From: Triangularia verruculosa
Lineage: Eukaryota; Ascomycota; Sordariomycetes; Sordariales; Podosporaceae
DNA length: 64,000 bases
Assembly (NCBI GenBank): GCA_033296885.1
Contig: MU863898.1
Coordinates: 186,001 to 250,000, forward strand
Reading direction: 5' to 3'
Under the pieces are notes generated by a model. The model did no database searches. It was not told the origin of the DNA and saw only the letters and a program-made list of their open reading frames with translations. A program made the position numbers and the translations under genes. Positions 43,474 to 54,599 of this stretch are shown here, in pieces; the stretch's first letter is position 1; every line of letters starts with the position of its first letter.

Positions 43474-45069
43474 TCAGTGTCTGTCCCCACAGCAACCACA
43501 AACTAGATATTTCCATGATCCCCCTTCACGCTCCTCACTTTTGTCAGCTTGTCGAATCTTGTTGCCGCGGTGCTCATCAACTCCCGATCTTGACTTCTCC
43601 CTCGCTCTTCTTCTGTGACTCTGGTGGTGTTGAGACTGCTTCCTCTCCTCTGATGATAGCGATCGAGGTGACAGTCTGGTCACGGGCACGATTTCAAAGT
43701 CGGGCGTCATGTCCCTCTTCTTGCCTGCGCAGAGAAGGTCGTCGTCGACCAAGTCGCCGCGAGAGCCGGGGTGTTTTTCTTGCCTCTTAGATAGGTCCGG
43801 GAGCGTGGTGAAGCGAAAGGGAGAAGAGGAAGTCGTCGTTGGAAGGTCGGGATTGGGATCCTGGCTTCGAGACTCGTAGTTACGCCTGTGATCCGCGGGG
43901 CTTGACATGGCACGGGCGTGGGTCTCGGTCAGGTTCAACGGCGCCTGGATAATGGCCTGGCTGGGGGGGCTTCGAACGAAAGGGACCGGTTTGCGATTGG
44001 GGATGCGCTGGCGGGGTGTGGTTGGGATGGTGGACTCCATCGTCGGGATGAGGCCTCGGTCGTCAGAATGGGCGGGTAGGGTCAGAGATGGGGTGCTGTG
44101 GGCGACGGGGCTGGGTTTTGGATACCAGGAGCGAGTGCGGGAGGATTCGCTTTTGAAGTGTTCGATGAAGGTGAAGCTGCCGGTTGGTTCGTTGATTCTG
44201 GGCTTGCTTGGAGGTGAGAAGTCGCGGCTCGCCTTGGTGGGCTGATAGGGTGCAGTTAAAGAAGACGGTGGAATGCAGAAGTCGGAGGGCAGGATTGGAG
44301 AGGTTGCTCTGGAGCTGCTTGAGCATCGGGACCCAGGGTGAGCCACGGGTAACGAGTACTGTCGCTCAACGATAGGAGGGTATTTTCTGCCTCGTGAAAT
44401 GCCGCCTGGGTCTGACCTGCCATAAGACGAGGGCGATCTGAAAGACGAGGGCTTGGATCCTGAAGCCGAATTCCAACCCGGCAAACTGCCATTTGATCGA
44501 TATTGAGGTCTGGCGGACGGAGGGCTCTCAATCGAGAGCTCTTGAAACCGGAGATCAGCTGATTCTTGACGATACCTTTCCTGCTCACAGATGGGAGCGG
44601 TTGTCTTGGACGAAATGCTGTTAAATCTGCGGTAACGATTGGTGCTGTTTCCACCGGACTTGATGGGTAATGGGCTCTCCCTTCCGCTGCCATATTCTGA
44701 ACCAGGTTGCGATCTGAGAGGAGAAGACTCGATGGGGGCAAACGGAGGACAACTCAACAGCGGAAGCCTGGACAAATTCACGCCATCTCGCACCGCTTCC
44801 ACACACTTTCTGAAAACTGGCTCGATTTTGACGATAGGATTCTCTCTCCATATGCGTAAGTGCTTCCAGTCCTTTTGGTATCGGTCAACGAGGAGGGATT
44901 CGATCGGATATCCTCCACGGAAAGTATTGTCTTCGTCGAGCAGTCGTTTTATGTAGCCTTGGAGCTCAGCTGCCTCCTCTCGGGAGATTCCAAGCTTTTG
45001 CAGTGTCGACTCAAGGCTTCGATAGTCGGTATTCGACGTGGTGGGATCAACGGAGTTGGAGAGGCTCAT
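43474..45069 (-). CDS. Large disordered protein of unknown function
   Basis: 531-aa intronless minus-strand frame from ATG 45069. Residues about 15-105 look ordered and helical (LQKLGISREEAAELQGYIKR, DRYQKDWKHLRIWRENPIVK). The rest is Ser/Pro/Arg-rich and disordered, with many SP and RS motifs typical of phosphorylation targets. A basic segment near residue 490 (HHQSHRRRAREKSRSG) could be a nuclear localisation signal, and it ends with CGCCGDRH. No known domain recognised. It converges with NMD3. Confidence 0.8.
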   Translation of the reverse strand: MSLSNSVDPTTSNTDYRSLESTLQKLGISREEAAELQGYIKRLLDEDNTFRGGYPIESLLVDRYQKDWKHLRIWRENPIVKIEPVFRKCVEAVRDGVNLSRLPLLSCPPFAPIESSPLRSQPGSEYGSGRESPLPIKSGGNSTNRYRRFNSISSKTTAPICEQERYRQESADLRFQELSIESPPSARPQYRSNGSLPGWNSASGSKPSSFRSPSSYGRSDPGGISRGRKYPPIVERQYSLPVAHPGSRCSSSSRATSPILPSDFCIPPSSLTAPYQPTKASRDFSPPSKPRINEPTGSFTFIEHFKSESSRTRSWYPKPSPVAHSTPSLTLPAHSDDRGLIPTMESTIPTTPRQRIPNRKPVPFVRSPPSQAIIQAPLNLTETHARAMSSPADHRRNYESRSQDPNPDLPTTTSSSPFRFTTLPDLSKRQEKHPGSRGDLVDDDLLCAGKKRDMTPDFEIVPVTRLSPRSLSSEERKQSQHHQSHRRRAREKSRSGVDEHRGNKIRQADKSEEREGGSWKYLVCGCCGDRH

Positions 45070-45303
45070 GTTTTTGTAGTTTCATGAAAAGCGACGAGGA
45101 GACGTGGTGATAATCGGATCAGGACCATCTTGGAAAATACGAGGGCCACATTTATAGATCTCTTGGGAGCCAAAATCAGCACATGTTACGATTCAGTACT
45201 ACAAAGGCTCGTTGTACATTGCTTCATAATTTAATACGTGCTTGTAAAGGGTATACGCACATGCCAAAAGAGATGCCTGTAAGCATAAAGCGGCTTGAGC
45301 CGA

Positions 45304-46357
45304 TCAAAAGATCTTGCTGAGCACCCTCCGCACATGTTCTGGCTGCTCCTCTTGCTTCCTCTTCTTTGCCAACGGCACTTGGGCAAACGTCCTCCTCTTC
45401 TTATGCGCAGCTCCTCCTTCTGCCACATGCCCCACGCCTCCGTCGTCTTTCTTCTCGTCCTCTGCGGCCTTTTTCCGCTTGGCCGCAGCTTTGGCTTCCA
45501 TGCCCTGCAAGACCTTTGCCCTTTCCACATTCCGCACAAACTCCTTGTTCTCCTTGGTAGACTTGCTGATTTCGGCGCGCATTCTGCTGGCCCGTTCGGC
45601 ATTCTCGGCGGCGATTTGTTCTGTTAGATGGTGCCTGTTGTGTGTCTTGTCAGGTTCCAGCTCAAGCAAGCAGGGAGGGAAGAGAGTACGGGGAGACCCA
45701 CCATTTGAAGCCATTCAGGTACTTCATGGCCCAGACATCATCTCTGTACCAACTCGACTTTTTACCACCAATTGTCTGTGCATTTAAAAGATCCACGACC
45801 TTCTTCGCATCCTTCTTCTTGACGAACTCGACCCAACCCTCACTGTAAGACCGCTTCTTGTTGCCTCCGGCATGAACGCGGCGCGCATGTGCTGCTGGAT
45901 CTTCGGGGGCGAGGAATATCCTGTTGATCTGGCCATATGGTTCGAGGAGAGACCGCAGCTTCTGTGGCTTCATGAATGGCGGTACACGTGATAGGTAAAT
46001 GACACCTGACTTCTTGATGGCAGCTTCGGTGACGACAAGGTTCTTTTTGAACAACGGTTTCGCTATGCTGGGAAGCTCGAGTTTTGTCTTTTTTGGCTTG
46101 CCTTCTTTTGTGTCTTGTCCTTCTTCGTCATCCTCATCCCCAGACTCTTTTACTTCTTCATCGAGATTTACGCCGCCGTCCTCGTCTTGGTCCTGCTCGT
46201 CGTCGGTGACATCTTCAGCCTCGCTATCTTCGTCGTCTACTCTTCTCCGCTTGGCGCTGGGACCGCCCTTCTGAAAGTCGTCTTCGGAATCATAGTCGCG
46301 ACCAACGTCTTCGTCGCTATCTCCGGCATCGAGAAATGTGTTTCGTTTGTCGGACAT
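45304..46357 (-). CDS. esf2: Pre-rRNA processing protein ESF2/ABT1
   Basis: Two exons on the minus strand, 46357-45702 and 45634-45304 (328 aa). The 67-nt intron has donor GTGGGT, branch CTGAC and acceptor ACAG and joins LNGFKW to HHLTEQIAAEN. Start chosen at ATG 46357 (MSDKRNTFLDAGDSDED). The N-terminal third is acidic and nucleolar-protein-like; an atypical RRM follows (SGVIYLSRVPPFMKPQKLRS), with FLAPED and RSYSEGWVEF, and a basic C-terminal coiled region. ESF2/ABT1 works in the small-subunit processome at the A0-A2 cleavages of pre-rRNA. Highly conserved, so confident. Confidence 0.95.
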
Positions 46358-46979
46358 GGTTGCGAATGGCAGTTGTTGAACTTGTTGCTGTTTGGATCTG
46401 GGAGCAATGGAAGCATCAATTCTCGATTGGATTGGCCCAAGTCTTTGGCTGCAGTTCCAAAAATTTCTGGGGAATGCGACAGGCATTGGTCTGTGCACTG
46501 CCAAGTCTCCAGCCTTGTACCAGCCGGTCATGATGTTTGGCTTATCTCAGTCTCACAGTGAGTCTGCTGATACTCTGATTCCTTATTTACGTACTAGTTA
46601 ACTAAATGCCTAGATACAAGTTCTCGGTATATTTCTCCGACTTTTAGATGTTGAAAGCGCCATCTTCGCATTTGATGAAGATACCTGATGACAGATGCAG
46701 GGATGTATCCTGGGCTTGTCCAATCGCTATCTTATCTGTTATCGGTGCCGAGCTGGGCGGCTCACTGGAAGCTGGACGTTGTTGGAGGGGCGGAGGGGCA
46801 GAGGGGCAAACAACAGCCCGCCTAAGCTTGGAAAGCGATGACGGCGTATCGCAGCTCCTTTCCAATGTGTCACCAGCTCAAGTTCGAGCCCGGGTGACAG
46901 TGGGACACTGCACTCTCGTTTTTCTACTCATACACTTAACAAGTTCAACACTCACTTCAGGTATCAGCTATCGTTCGCC
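46358..46979. other. Divergent promoter region
   Basis: Between ESF2 and the aldehyde dehydrogenase. The ESF2 frame is open 58 codons above its chosen ATG without domain character. No separate gene. Confidence 0.6.
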
Positions 46980-48508
46980 ATGTCCGTCGAGGTCATCACC
47001 ACCATCTCCCCCACCACCGAGGAGCCCATCCTCACGCGCAACGGCATCTCCACCGAGGAGCTCGAGCAGATTCCCGACATTGCCACCCGAGCATTCAAGG
47101 CATGGCGCACAACGAAGCTCGCTGACCGCCAGATCATCATCAAGAAGGCCCTCAAAATCCTCGCCGACAGGCAGGATGAACTCGCCAACGAGCTCACCGT
47201 CCAGATGGGTCGCCCCATCGCTTACACCGCCAAGGAGGTAGCCACCGCTGTCAAGCGATCCGAGTACCTTCTCAAGATCAGCGACGATACGCTCCAGGAC
47301 ACACCAGGCGAGGAGGAGAAGGGCTTCAGGAGGTTTATCCGCAAAGTCCCCGTTGGCCCAGTGCTTATCATCTTTGCATGGAATGTATGCGCCCATCTCG
47401 TCAATGGAAACAAAGAAACGTCTACTAACCGTCAGTCTGACACTGATAGTACCCTTATCTCATCCTCGTCAATGCCCTTATACCCGCGCTCCTCGCCGGC
47501 AACTCGGTCATCCTCAAGCCGTCTCCCCAGACCCCCACCGTGGCCGAACAAGTTGCTAAGGCCTTCCACGAAGCCGGCCTGCCCGATGGCGTAATTCAGT
47601 ACTTCCACTCGGGATCACCCACCATCATCGAGTCCATTGTTCGCAACCCCAAGATCTCGCTCGTCTGCTTTACGGGGTCAGTTGCCGGCGGTCTTGCTGT
47701 CCAGAATGCCGCCTCTGACAGGGTGGTCAACGTTGGATTGGAGCTTGGTGGAAAGGATCCGGCGTATGTCCGTGGGGATGTCGATATAGCCTGGGCCGCC
47801 GAAGAGATTGTGGACGGCGCTGTCTTCAATTCCGGTCAGAGCTGCTGCTCGATCGAGCGAGTCTATGTGGATGAGAAGATTCACGACCAGTTTGTCGAGG
47901 CCATCCAGAATGTGCTGAAGGGCTACAAGTTGGGAGATCCATTGGATAAAGCCACTCACCTGGGTCCCGTCGTTTCGAAAAGATCAAAAGAGGTCATCGA
48001 GGGTCACATTCAAGACGCTCTGGACAAGGGCGCCGAGAACCTGACTCCGGACAACGAGACATTCAAGGACCTCCCCGCCAAGGGCAACTTTGTTGTGCCA
48101 ACGCTCCTCACCAAGGTCGATCACACAATGAAGGTCATGAAAGATGAGACCTTCGGGCCCGTGATCCCCGTCATGAAGGTAAAGAGTGACGAGGAGGCGG
48201 TGGAGCTAATGAACGACAGCGAGTTTGGTCTCACTGCCAGCATATGGACCAAAGACACAGAAAAGGGACACGAGCTATGCGAGCACGTTGAAGCGGGAAC
48301 CGTTTTCGTCAACCGCTGCGATTTCCCAAGCCCTGTAAGTCAAAACCCCTGATGAACAGCGCGTGGTGTGAATGCCACTGACAAAAACATGCAGGACTTG
48401 GCCTGGACTGGCTGGAAGAACTCCGGGAAGGGTCAAACGCTGAGCAAGTACGGGTTTGATCAATTCATCAAGCTGAAGAGCTATCATTTGAAGGATTACC
48501 CTAAATAG
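46980..48508 (+). CDS. NAD(P)-dependent aldehyde dehydrogenase
   Basis: Three exons, 46980-47384, 47450-48334, 48395-48508 (467 aa). Introns: 65 nt (donor GTATGC, CTAAC/CTGAC branch, acceptor ATAG) and 60 nt (donor GTAAGT, branch CTGAC, acceptor GCAG). ALDH landmarks: VGPVLIIFAWN followed by YPYLILVNALIPALLAGNSV, CFTGSVAGG, catalytic base E233 in LELGGKDP and nucleophile C267 in FNSGQSCC, DETFGPVIPV, and a C-terminal SGKGQTLSKYGF. Oxidises an aldehyde to the acid; the exact substrate is not fixed by sequence. No targeting signal seen, so cytosolic. Confidence 0.95.
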
Positions 48509-49600
48509 AGGTTTGGGGGTGCCCTTGATCTGCAGCAGGCAACCGGAACCATGCCAGGGAGGGCTTCAGCAAGGGCGTTGCTCCGGCGCGTCCACGAGGC
48601 ATTCGGAGACAAGAAAATTTAACATTATTCAGCGGCAGGCGAAGCAAATCGAATTATGTTCATTTCTTCAGGACCCTTCAAAGAAGAAACTGACTGATTG
48701 TCTCGGGAGAAAATTTTCCAAGTTGATTGTCAGCATTCCATAACTCTGGGAAGGAGGTGCGGAAACGGCATGAGGCTTTCTCGCTTAACTCCCCGTCTAC
48801 ATTCCAAGACAATCTTTCTCTCCCTTTCTGCAGCTCTCTGTGAGGGAACATCGTGAGTCTTGATACGTCCTGCATATCTCGCCACTGCCTGGTGGGCAAC
48901 TGGTTGCGAGACGTGCTTGTCCAGGAACACGTTCCAGCAGTGTGGAACATGGTCGAGCCGATGCGGCAGAGCCATCATGTTCTTTATAAGCCTCTCCCAG
49001 CTGTCGTTTAGCTCTTCTCGCTTCCCAGCCTCTTTTCTTTGACGAAGACGGCACAGGTTCGTTGTCTGGACGTTGCCACCGGCCTTGTCGGATTCTATAC
49101 TTGTTCGCTTCCCAAAGGGAACTTTGGGTACTTGTCGAAGAAAGGTGGCTCATAATTAGAAGTCCCCATGACACTCTTTTGTCTTTGCATTTTTTGATCT
49201 TTGTCTTCTCTAGACACCACACTCGCTTTTTTGCTGGCTTACCGAGGGACTGGTTCGGTTCCGCTTCACTCGTTCTCCCACGTCATTCGTTCAAATTCGC
49301 ATCATACACGGTCTCGATTTCGCTCCTAATACTTTCCGGATCCGTCAGGAACTTTACTCGACCCTGCCTCCGGCTCCTATCCATTATCAACTAATCGTCT
49401 AATATCTGTCTCCTCGAAGACATCATCTGTCTTTTCATCTCGGGGAGTTTTATTCCTCGACCTCTCAAACGTCTGTTACCAGTTTCTCTGTTTCGGTCTT
49501 CTTTTCACTTCAGCCATTCGTCTCGTTTACGTTTATCTACACGGCTCGACCAGGAAAAAAGGGTTAGATATCTATCAGCACACACAGAAAGCGGAAAAAA
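48509..49600. other. Intergenic region and pyrimidine-rich leader
   Basis: The left half is the 3' region of the ALDH gene. From about 49100 to 49590 the plus strand is strongly T/C-rich, typical of a fungal promoter or a long 5' leader of the gene at 49601. No gene supported. Confidence 0.55.
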
Positions 49601-50551
49601 ATGTATCTTTGCGCGGAAGTGAAAAGGCTATATTCGTCTCTTCAAGAGATGATCACCTCTCGGAGAGGTGCTCTCAGGAGACACGGGAGAGGGGGGTCAA
49701 AACGTCAGCTTGTTATTGTGAGTATCATTGACTTCCATTCGCTCACCGGAACCCTTACTTACAAAAGAATAGTCAGAACCATTCAACTTTGAACACCGCC
49801 CAGTAACATTACCAGGTCTTACACCCGAAGAGTACGTTACCACCTCAAATCACTTATTCTGTCTTCTACTGACATTATTTTTCTTAGGATCTTGGTCCTT
49901 CGTGAGAAGGCCGCAGCCACAAGATTAGGAATTCACACTGACTCCCCACCCACACTGCCAACGTACTCGGTGTCGGCACCAAGTTCATCTTCGAACAGCA
50001 GCACAACAAACCCCAACGTGACAGGAATCCTGCCACCACTGCCCCATCCCATCATCACCAGTCTTCATACAACCTCCGGTCCAGGCCGATCATCTTCCAG
50101 AGCCGGTTCCTCCATGCGCAGCTCATCCGCCCGCTCAGGAACCATCTCCCGCTCCGAATCGATGGCCAGAATTCCTTATCCCAGCAACCTCCGACACTAC
50201 GCCAGTTCAGAGCACATGAAGCCCATGCCGATGCCGATTCCTTCTGGCGGTGGTCTGCCTACCCAGAGCAACCACTCTCTGTTGTTGCTCGGTGACCTCG
50301 ACGACGACATTGTGTCTCCACTGGAGTTGGATTCAGGTTATTCACGACCAAGCAGCCGAGGCAGGGTAAATGTACACACCAACATCGACACGGTGGGCAT
50401 GTTCCCGCTCGACTTGGACTTTGAGCACTTGGAGAGGGAGTTTGAGCTTGGCAGTCCGATCAGCCCGCTGAGTCCACCGAAAAGCCAAAAGAATACACCA
50501 AGGGGGAGCCCGAAGGGGAGTGTGAGCGAGAAAGGCGGGATCAGGATCTAA
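49601..50551 (+). CDS. Disordered Ser/Pro-rich protein, three exons
   Basis: Exons 49601-49717, 49773-49831 and 49888-50551 (279 aa). Introns are 55 nt (donor GTGAGT, acceptor ATAG) and 56 nt (donor GTACGT, branch CTGAC, acceptor TTAG). The N-terminal part is basic (SRRGALRRHGRGGSKRQLVI), followed by a conserved-looking segment (SEPFNFEHRPVTLPGLTPEE) and VLREKAAATRLGIH. The remainder is Ser/Pro/Thr-rich with clusters of RSSSRAGSSMRSSSARSG and a final SPISPLSPPK motif, suggesting regulation by phosphorylation. I do not recognise the family. The clean splice joins make it a credible gene. Confidence 0.75.
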
Positions 50552-50937
50552 AAAGGGTAATAAAAAGAAGGAAAAATAATCTTGAGTCATCATATGGTGC
50601 AGCGTGTAGGATAGGTTGTCTTTCTTTTTGGGAACTTTTCAGGGAATAAGCGGGTAAACAAGAAGATTGGACACCAAAAAATGGAAGTGAGTTGGAAAAT
50701 AAAGGGGATACTAGACAAATAATAATTATGGCTGTTTATGGCCCAATGCTGGCATGGGCTCGGGCAGCTAGCTGCATCAGACAGTTTATTTGAACAGAAG
50801 GGGGACGTTGACTGCCTCGTTGTCAATAAAATATCTTGCTTGCATGCTATTAATTTGTAATTTTGGCTGAATGATTGCTTTCTATATATGAACTCCTCCC
50901 CTTTAATGGTTTTGTCTTGTCTCAACTCCCCAAAATA
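50552..50937. other. Convergent 3' spacer
   Basis: AT-rich spacer between convergent genes, with AATAAA-like sequences (for example near 50698 and 50825) on the plus strand. No gene. Confidence 0.6.
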
Positions 50938-52332
50938 TCACAACTCTTCCCACCTAGTCCCATCCCAGCTCTCCAACCTCGCACCCTCCACTTCACCCAG
51001 CACATCCAACAACCTTGCCTTCACACCTTCCCGTTGACTGTACTCCTCCAAGAACTTATTGATCCTGTTTACCGTGTCCTCGCCATCCTTGATCACCAAT
51101 GCGGCAGCATCATACCCGCCCGCTCCAGGCACCACACTCCCCACCACGCCCTCCAAACCCTCCAGCTCATCCAGCATCTTGGTCTGACTATCCGGTTCAA
51201 TCTCCGCCCCGCTTTTCTCACCCATCGTTTTCATCAACCTCCTCACTTCGCCCATGGCCTTTCTGGTCCCCGGTTCATCTCCGCTCTTCAGCGCCTGAGC
51301 TAGGACCTTCATCTTCCCTTCGACATTGGCAAACAGCTCATCCGCCTCTGTCTTGTTCTTCTCTCTCCAGGCATTGACTAGTTTCACCATGCTGACCGTT
51401 GCCGTGCCACCGGTCACATCCACCATGCGGATCTTGTACCCCTTGGCCAAGTCAGTCTCCTCCTTCCTGATCTCTTGGTCCCAGCTTGAAGAGTGGACTG
51501 TTTCCACCACCGCCTTCCCGAACCCCCTTGTTCCGGGAGCTGGGAGGGATGAGAGGAGCGATGGGGAGAAGCGGCGGTAGATGCAGCTGCCGTAGACGGC
51601 ACTGGCTACGTCGAACCCGGACCCGATTTTCCCCTGGGCGGCGCAATGGGCGGCTTGGGAGAGGTTGTGGAGTGTTTGCCTGTCTGATGGGGTTGAGAGG
51701 TCGAAGACCGAGGCGGGGAGGTAGTGTGAGAGCAAGCAGCCTGTCAGGGAGGTCACCAATGCAGCGGAGGACCCGAGGCCGGTTTTGTTGGCTTTGGAAA
51801 TGGTTTGACCTAAGTGGCGGAAGCGACGAGACGAGGGAGTAGCTGAGGAGGTGGAGTAGTAGTCATTGTCGGCGAGGATGGTGAATTTAGCAGGGGTGAT
51901 GGCGGTGAATGATGGTTTGGGAGGGAGTGAAACGATGTAGGACAGAACGTAGTTGAGGGTTGTCTCGACAAAGTGGTTGGGTTTGAAGGGTTTCCTGCCG
52001 CTATAAGTGGGGTGTAAGTCATGATGTGAGAGTTATTAGGGGGTAGTGAGATTACAAACGTACGGGTCGAGCTGGGTGACTTTGACACCGCCGCCACCCT
52101 CCACCGGTGTGTAGCCATATACCCAGGAGTCATCATCAAACTGGGGGCTTTCCACGACGATTTCGGTGAGATGGACACCCTGGGTGGGTTGAATTGGGTG
52201 AGAGACAACGTTGATGCGGGCGCTAAGGCCAAAGACAAGGCCCGAGTACTCCCTGTCGAGAACAATGTAGCCACCTGCGAGAAGAACCTTGCCAGGGGCG
52301 GAAACGACGGAGGATTTCTTGTGTCCGGGCAT
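50938..52332 (-). CDS. erg8: Phosphomevalonate kinase (ERG8)
   Basis: Two exons on the minus strand, 52332-52064 and 52000-50938 (443 aa). The 63-nt intron (donor GTACGT, acceptor ATAG) joins VTQLDP to GRKPFKPNHF. GHMP-kinase layout: N-terminal SAPGKVLLAGGYIVLD, central KTGLGSSAALVTSL (the PxxGLGSSAA phosphate loop), GKIGSGFDVASAVYG, and the C-terminal SVVPGAGGYDAAAL motif. It converts mevalonate-5-phosphate to the diphosphate in the mevalonate pathway for sterols and isoprenoids. Length agrees with fungal ERG8. Intact. Confidence 0.96.
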
Positions 52333-54435
52333 TTTGAATGTGACTGAGACAAAAATCTCACGATAGCTTCAAGTGTGAGTTGTTGATGAAAGCAAGGGTG
52401 AGTGAGGGAGCTCTATCTCTTCATGAAAGCCAAATCAGAGCCAGCCAGCCCCTGAGTTGATAGAGGGGTAGATCTGGGCGCGGACCCCACTTTGCTGAGC
52501 TGGCGTGGGGCATAACCCTGAAGTTTAACTCAAGTCTTTGTTTGGATCGCTGTTTCGGGCTTTTAACCCTGACTTGGCATCCGTCAACAACACCTACGCA
52601 GGTACAGTACAACAAAACGTGGCGGGTGATTCAGTGGCAGGATAGGTAACTCTGGGTATTCACTCTTGGAATTCTCTAGATTATGTTTCTACTCATGAAC
52701 CAACCAAGGCATCAACTCGCTAAGTATCTCTTCCCCACGTTGAATTACCTTAACTCCTAGGTGTTCTCAGAATCTTAAGGTGTGAAAATGTTGAAGAGAA
52801 AATGTTGCAGAGTGACGGAGCTCAGGCGTCGTGATTTGCCACAAACTCGGCCGTTCTTGAAAACAGTCGACTTGGCGATACCAAATATCGACAAGAAAAA
52901 GAAGTATTATAAGGCGGTGAGAGAAGCCATTGATGCCGACGCCCAAGTGCTGGCTTTGACAAAGATACTACAGGCTTGGAGGACAACAAACACGAAGCAC
53001 GTTGTAGAGAGAAGGACCAGATAGCTGCGAGACCAAACGACAAAGACATTGCTGACTTACACTACCTAGGGATAAACTGTCCGTTAGCAAACGATCATAA
53101 TTGTTACACAAAATATCCCAACGAGGAAATGCGATCCAGGACTGGCCGCGGCCCGTTCGCTCTCGGCGGCCGAGGATATTCGGTGATAAGGCTGCTGGGT
53201 CGGGAGAAAGCCGGGACGGGGGAGCGGCGGATCAAGCTGGGGGGCCCAGCAAACGGCGGGCCGGGAACTTTTGGCACAGCGATCCAATCATTTCCTTCCA
53301 ATTCGGTTGCTTTTCAATGTTTTCATGCACATGTGACTGTTTGTTGGATTTCCTTGGATTATCTGATATTATTATCAGATGCAATTCCATCCTGTTTTTG
53401 ATCGTCGATCAGATGTAGACGTGCACTGCCTTCTCACTCGTATCCTACGGTCGGTGATGACACAAAACATTGCAATTGACACTCGAACTGACATTGACGA
53501 CACTGATACTGATATCAGAAAGGCCAGAAGAGACTGTTCGAAGCGTAAAGAAGAGCTGATTACAGTCAAAGTGGAGTGTGGCAGAGTGGAAGTTCAGCAG
53601 CATTTTTTTGAGAGATTTCCCAGTTCCATGTAACCGTAACGTCCAAAACGCCTGAACTGGTCAAGTGCCGTTCCTGCGGTTGTCGGGGTTTGGAGTGATG
53701 CGAGCTCCGAGGGCTCGGTACTGTTAGCGATTGGGCAGCGACTTCGGCAAAATATTAACAGAAGCAGATCTGCATCTCGAGATGAACCCTGGTCCATCTG
53801 GCCCGGGAAGTCTTCGTTGACGTGTTGGAGCAATGTGCCCCGCACAACTGGACCCGCGTCCGAGTCTTCCGCCAAGCCACCGCCATTCGTCATCGGCCAG
53901 GAGAACCTGGGGCTGCATGTCGAGACGTGCACTGACAGAGACGGCCGCCGACGACGAGAGAAGACGGTGCGGTGAGAATAGTAATAAGGTAGCCATTCAT
54001 CATCCATCCATCTGATAAGGTAGAGGCAACGGGTATTACGTGGACGTCCACATCATGGACCCTATGAAACAAGTGTCATGAATCGGCAATGGAGAACGTA
54101 CTTCGTACTGTGTACTCCGTACATGTCCGAATTAATACGATAAACATATCTCCGTGTTTGTGTCGTTGCGCAAGGTCGCTCTGACTAATCTAGCGCCCAT
54201 TCCGAATCCATCCGGCTAAGGACCCCCCGGTGACCTGGCACAGGCTGGGCTTTCGCTTCTGCTCTGCAGCGCGCGCGAGGGAAAAAAAAATCGCAGCCGT
54301 TAATTATTTGAGTGCAGTCATTCCCGTCCACGCCCCAGCCCTCGCGCCGTGTTTTCCCTCGATCCACCACCACACAATTATACCAATTCACCACCCAAGG
54401 TCAGCGCGTTTGTTTGACGGCTTCACTGTCGTCAA
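52333..54435. other. Long intergenic region
   Basis: About 2.1 kb. One small plus-strand frame (52788-53024, ATGTTGAAGAGAAAATG...) would encode a basic 78-aa peptide with a KKKKYYKAVREAIDADAQVL stretch, but nothing else supports it. ACTCCGTACA-type motifs occur near 54100-54126. No RNA gene seen. Confidence 0.5.
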
Positions 54436-54599
54436 ATGAACCTGCGATTGCGCATAATCCCCCCACTCCTTGTAAGTCAATTACTGAGTTGGCCCTTGAT
54501 ACCTCCCTTGGCTGCCCTGGTCAACCCCGGGCCATCTGAAGCTATCCACGACTGACTTCTCGCACCAAACAGAACCCCTCTCCACCCGGTGTCTCTTAA
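54436..54599 (+). promoter_or_regulatory. Spliced 20-codon uORF abutting the PPR start
   Basis: An ATG at 54436 opens 12 codons (MNLRLRIIPPLL) up to a GTAAGT donor at 54472. A 101-nt 5'-UTR intron (CTGAC branch, acceptor ACAG at 54572) follows. After splicing, eight more codons end in TAA at 54597-54599, directly before the ATG of the PPR gene at 54600. If translated it would sit exactly upstream of the main start and could affect initiation there. Confidence 0.45.

Noticed and set aside
52788..53024. Basic 78-aa frame MLKRKCC...
   Set aside because: Lysine-rich but otherwise unsupported; no splice signals, family or promoter evidence.
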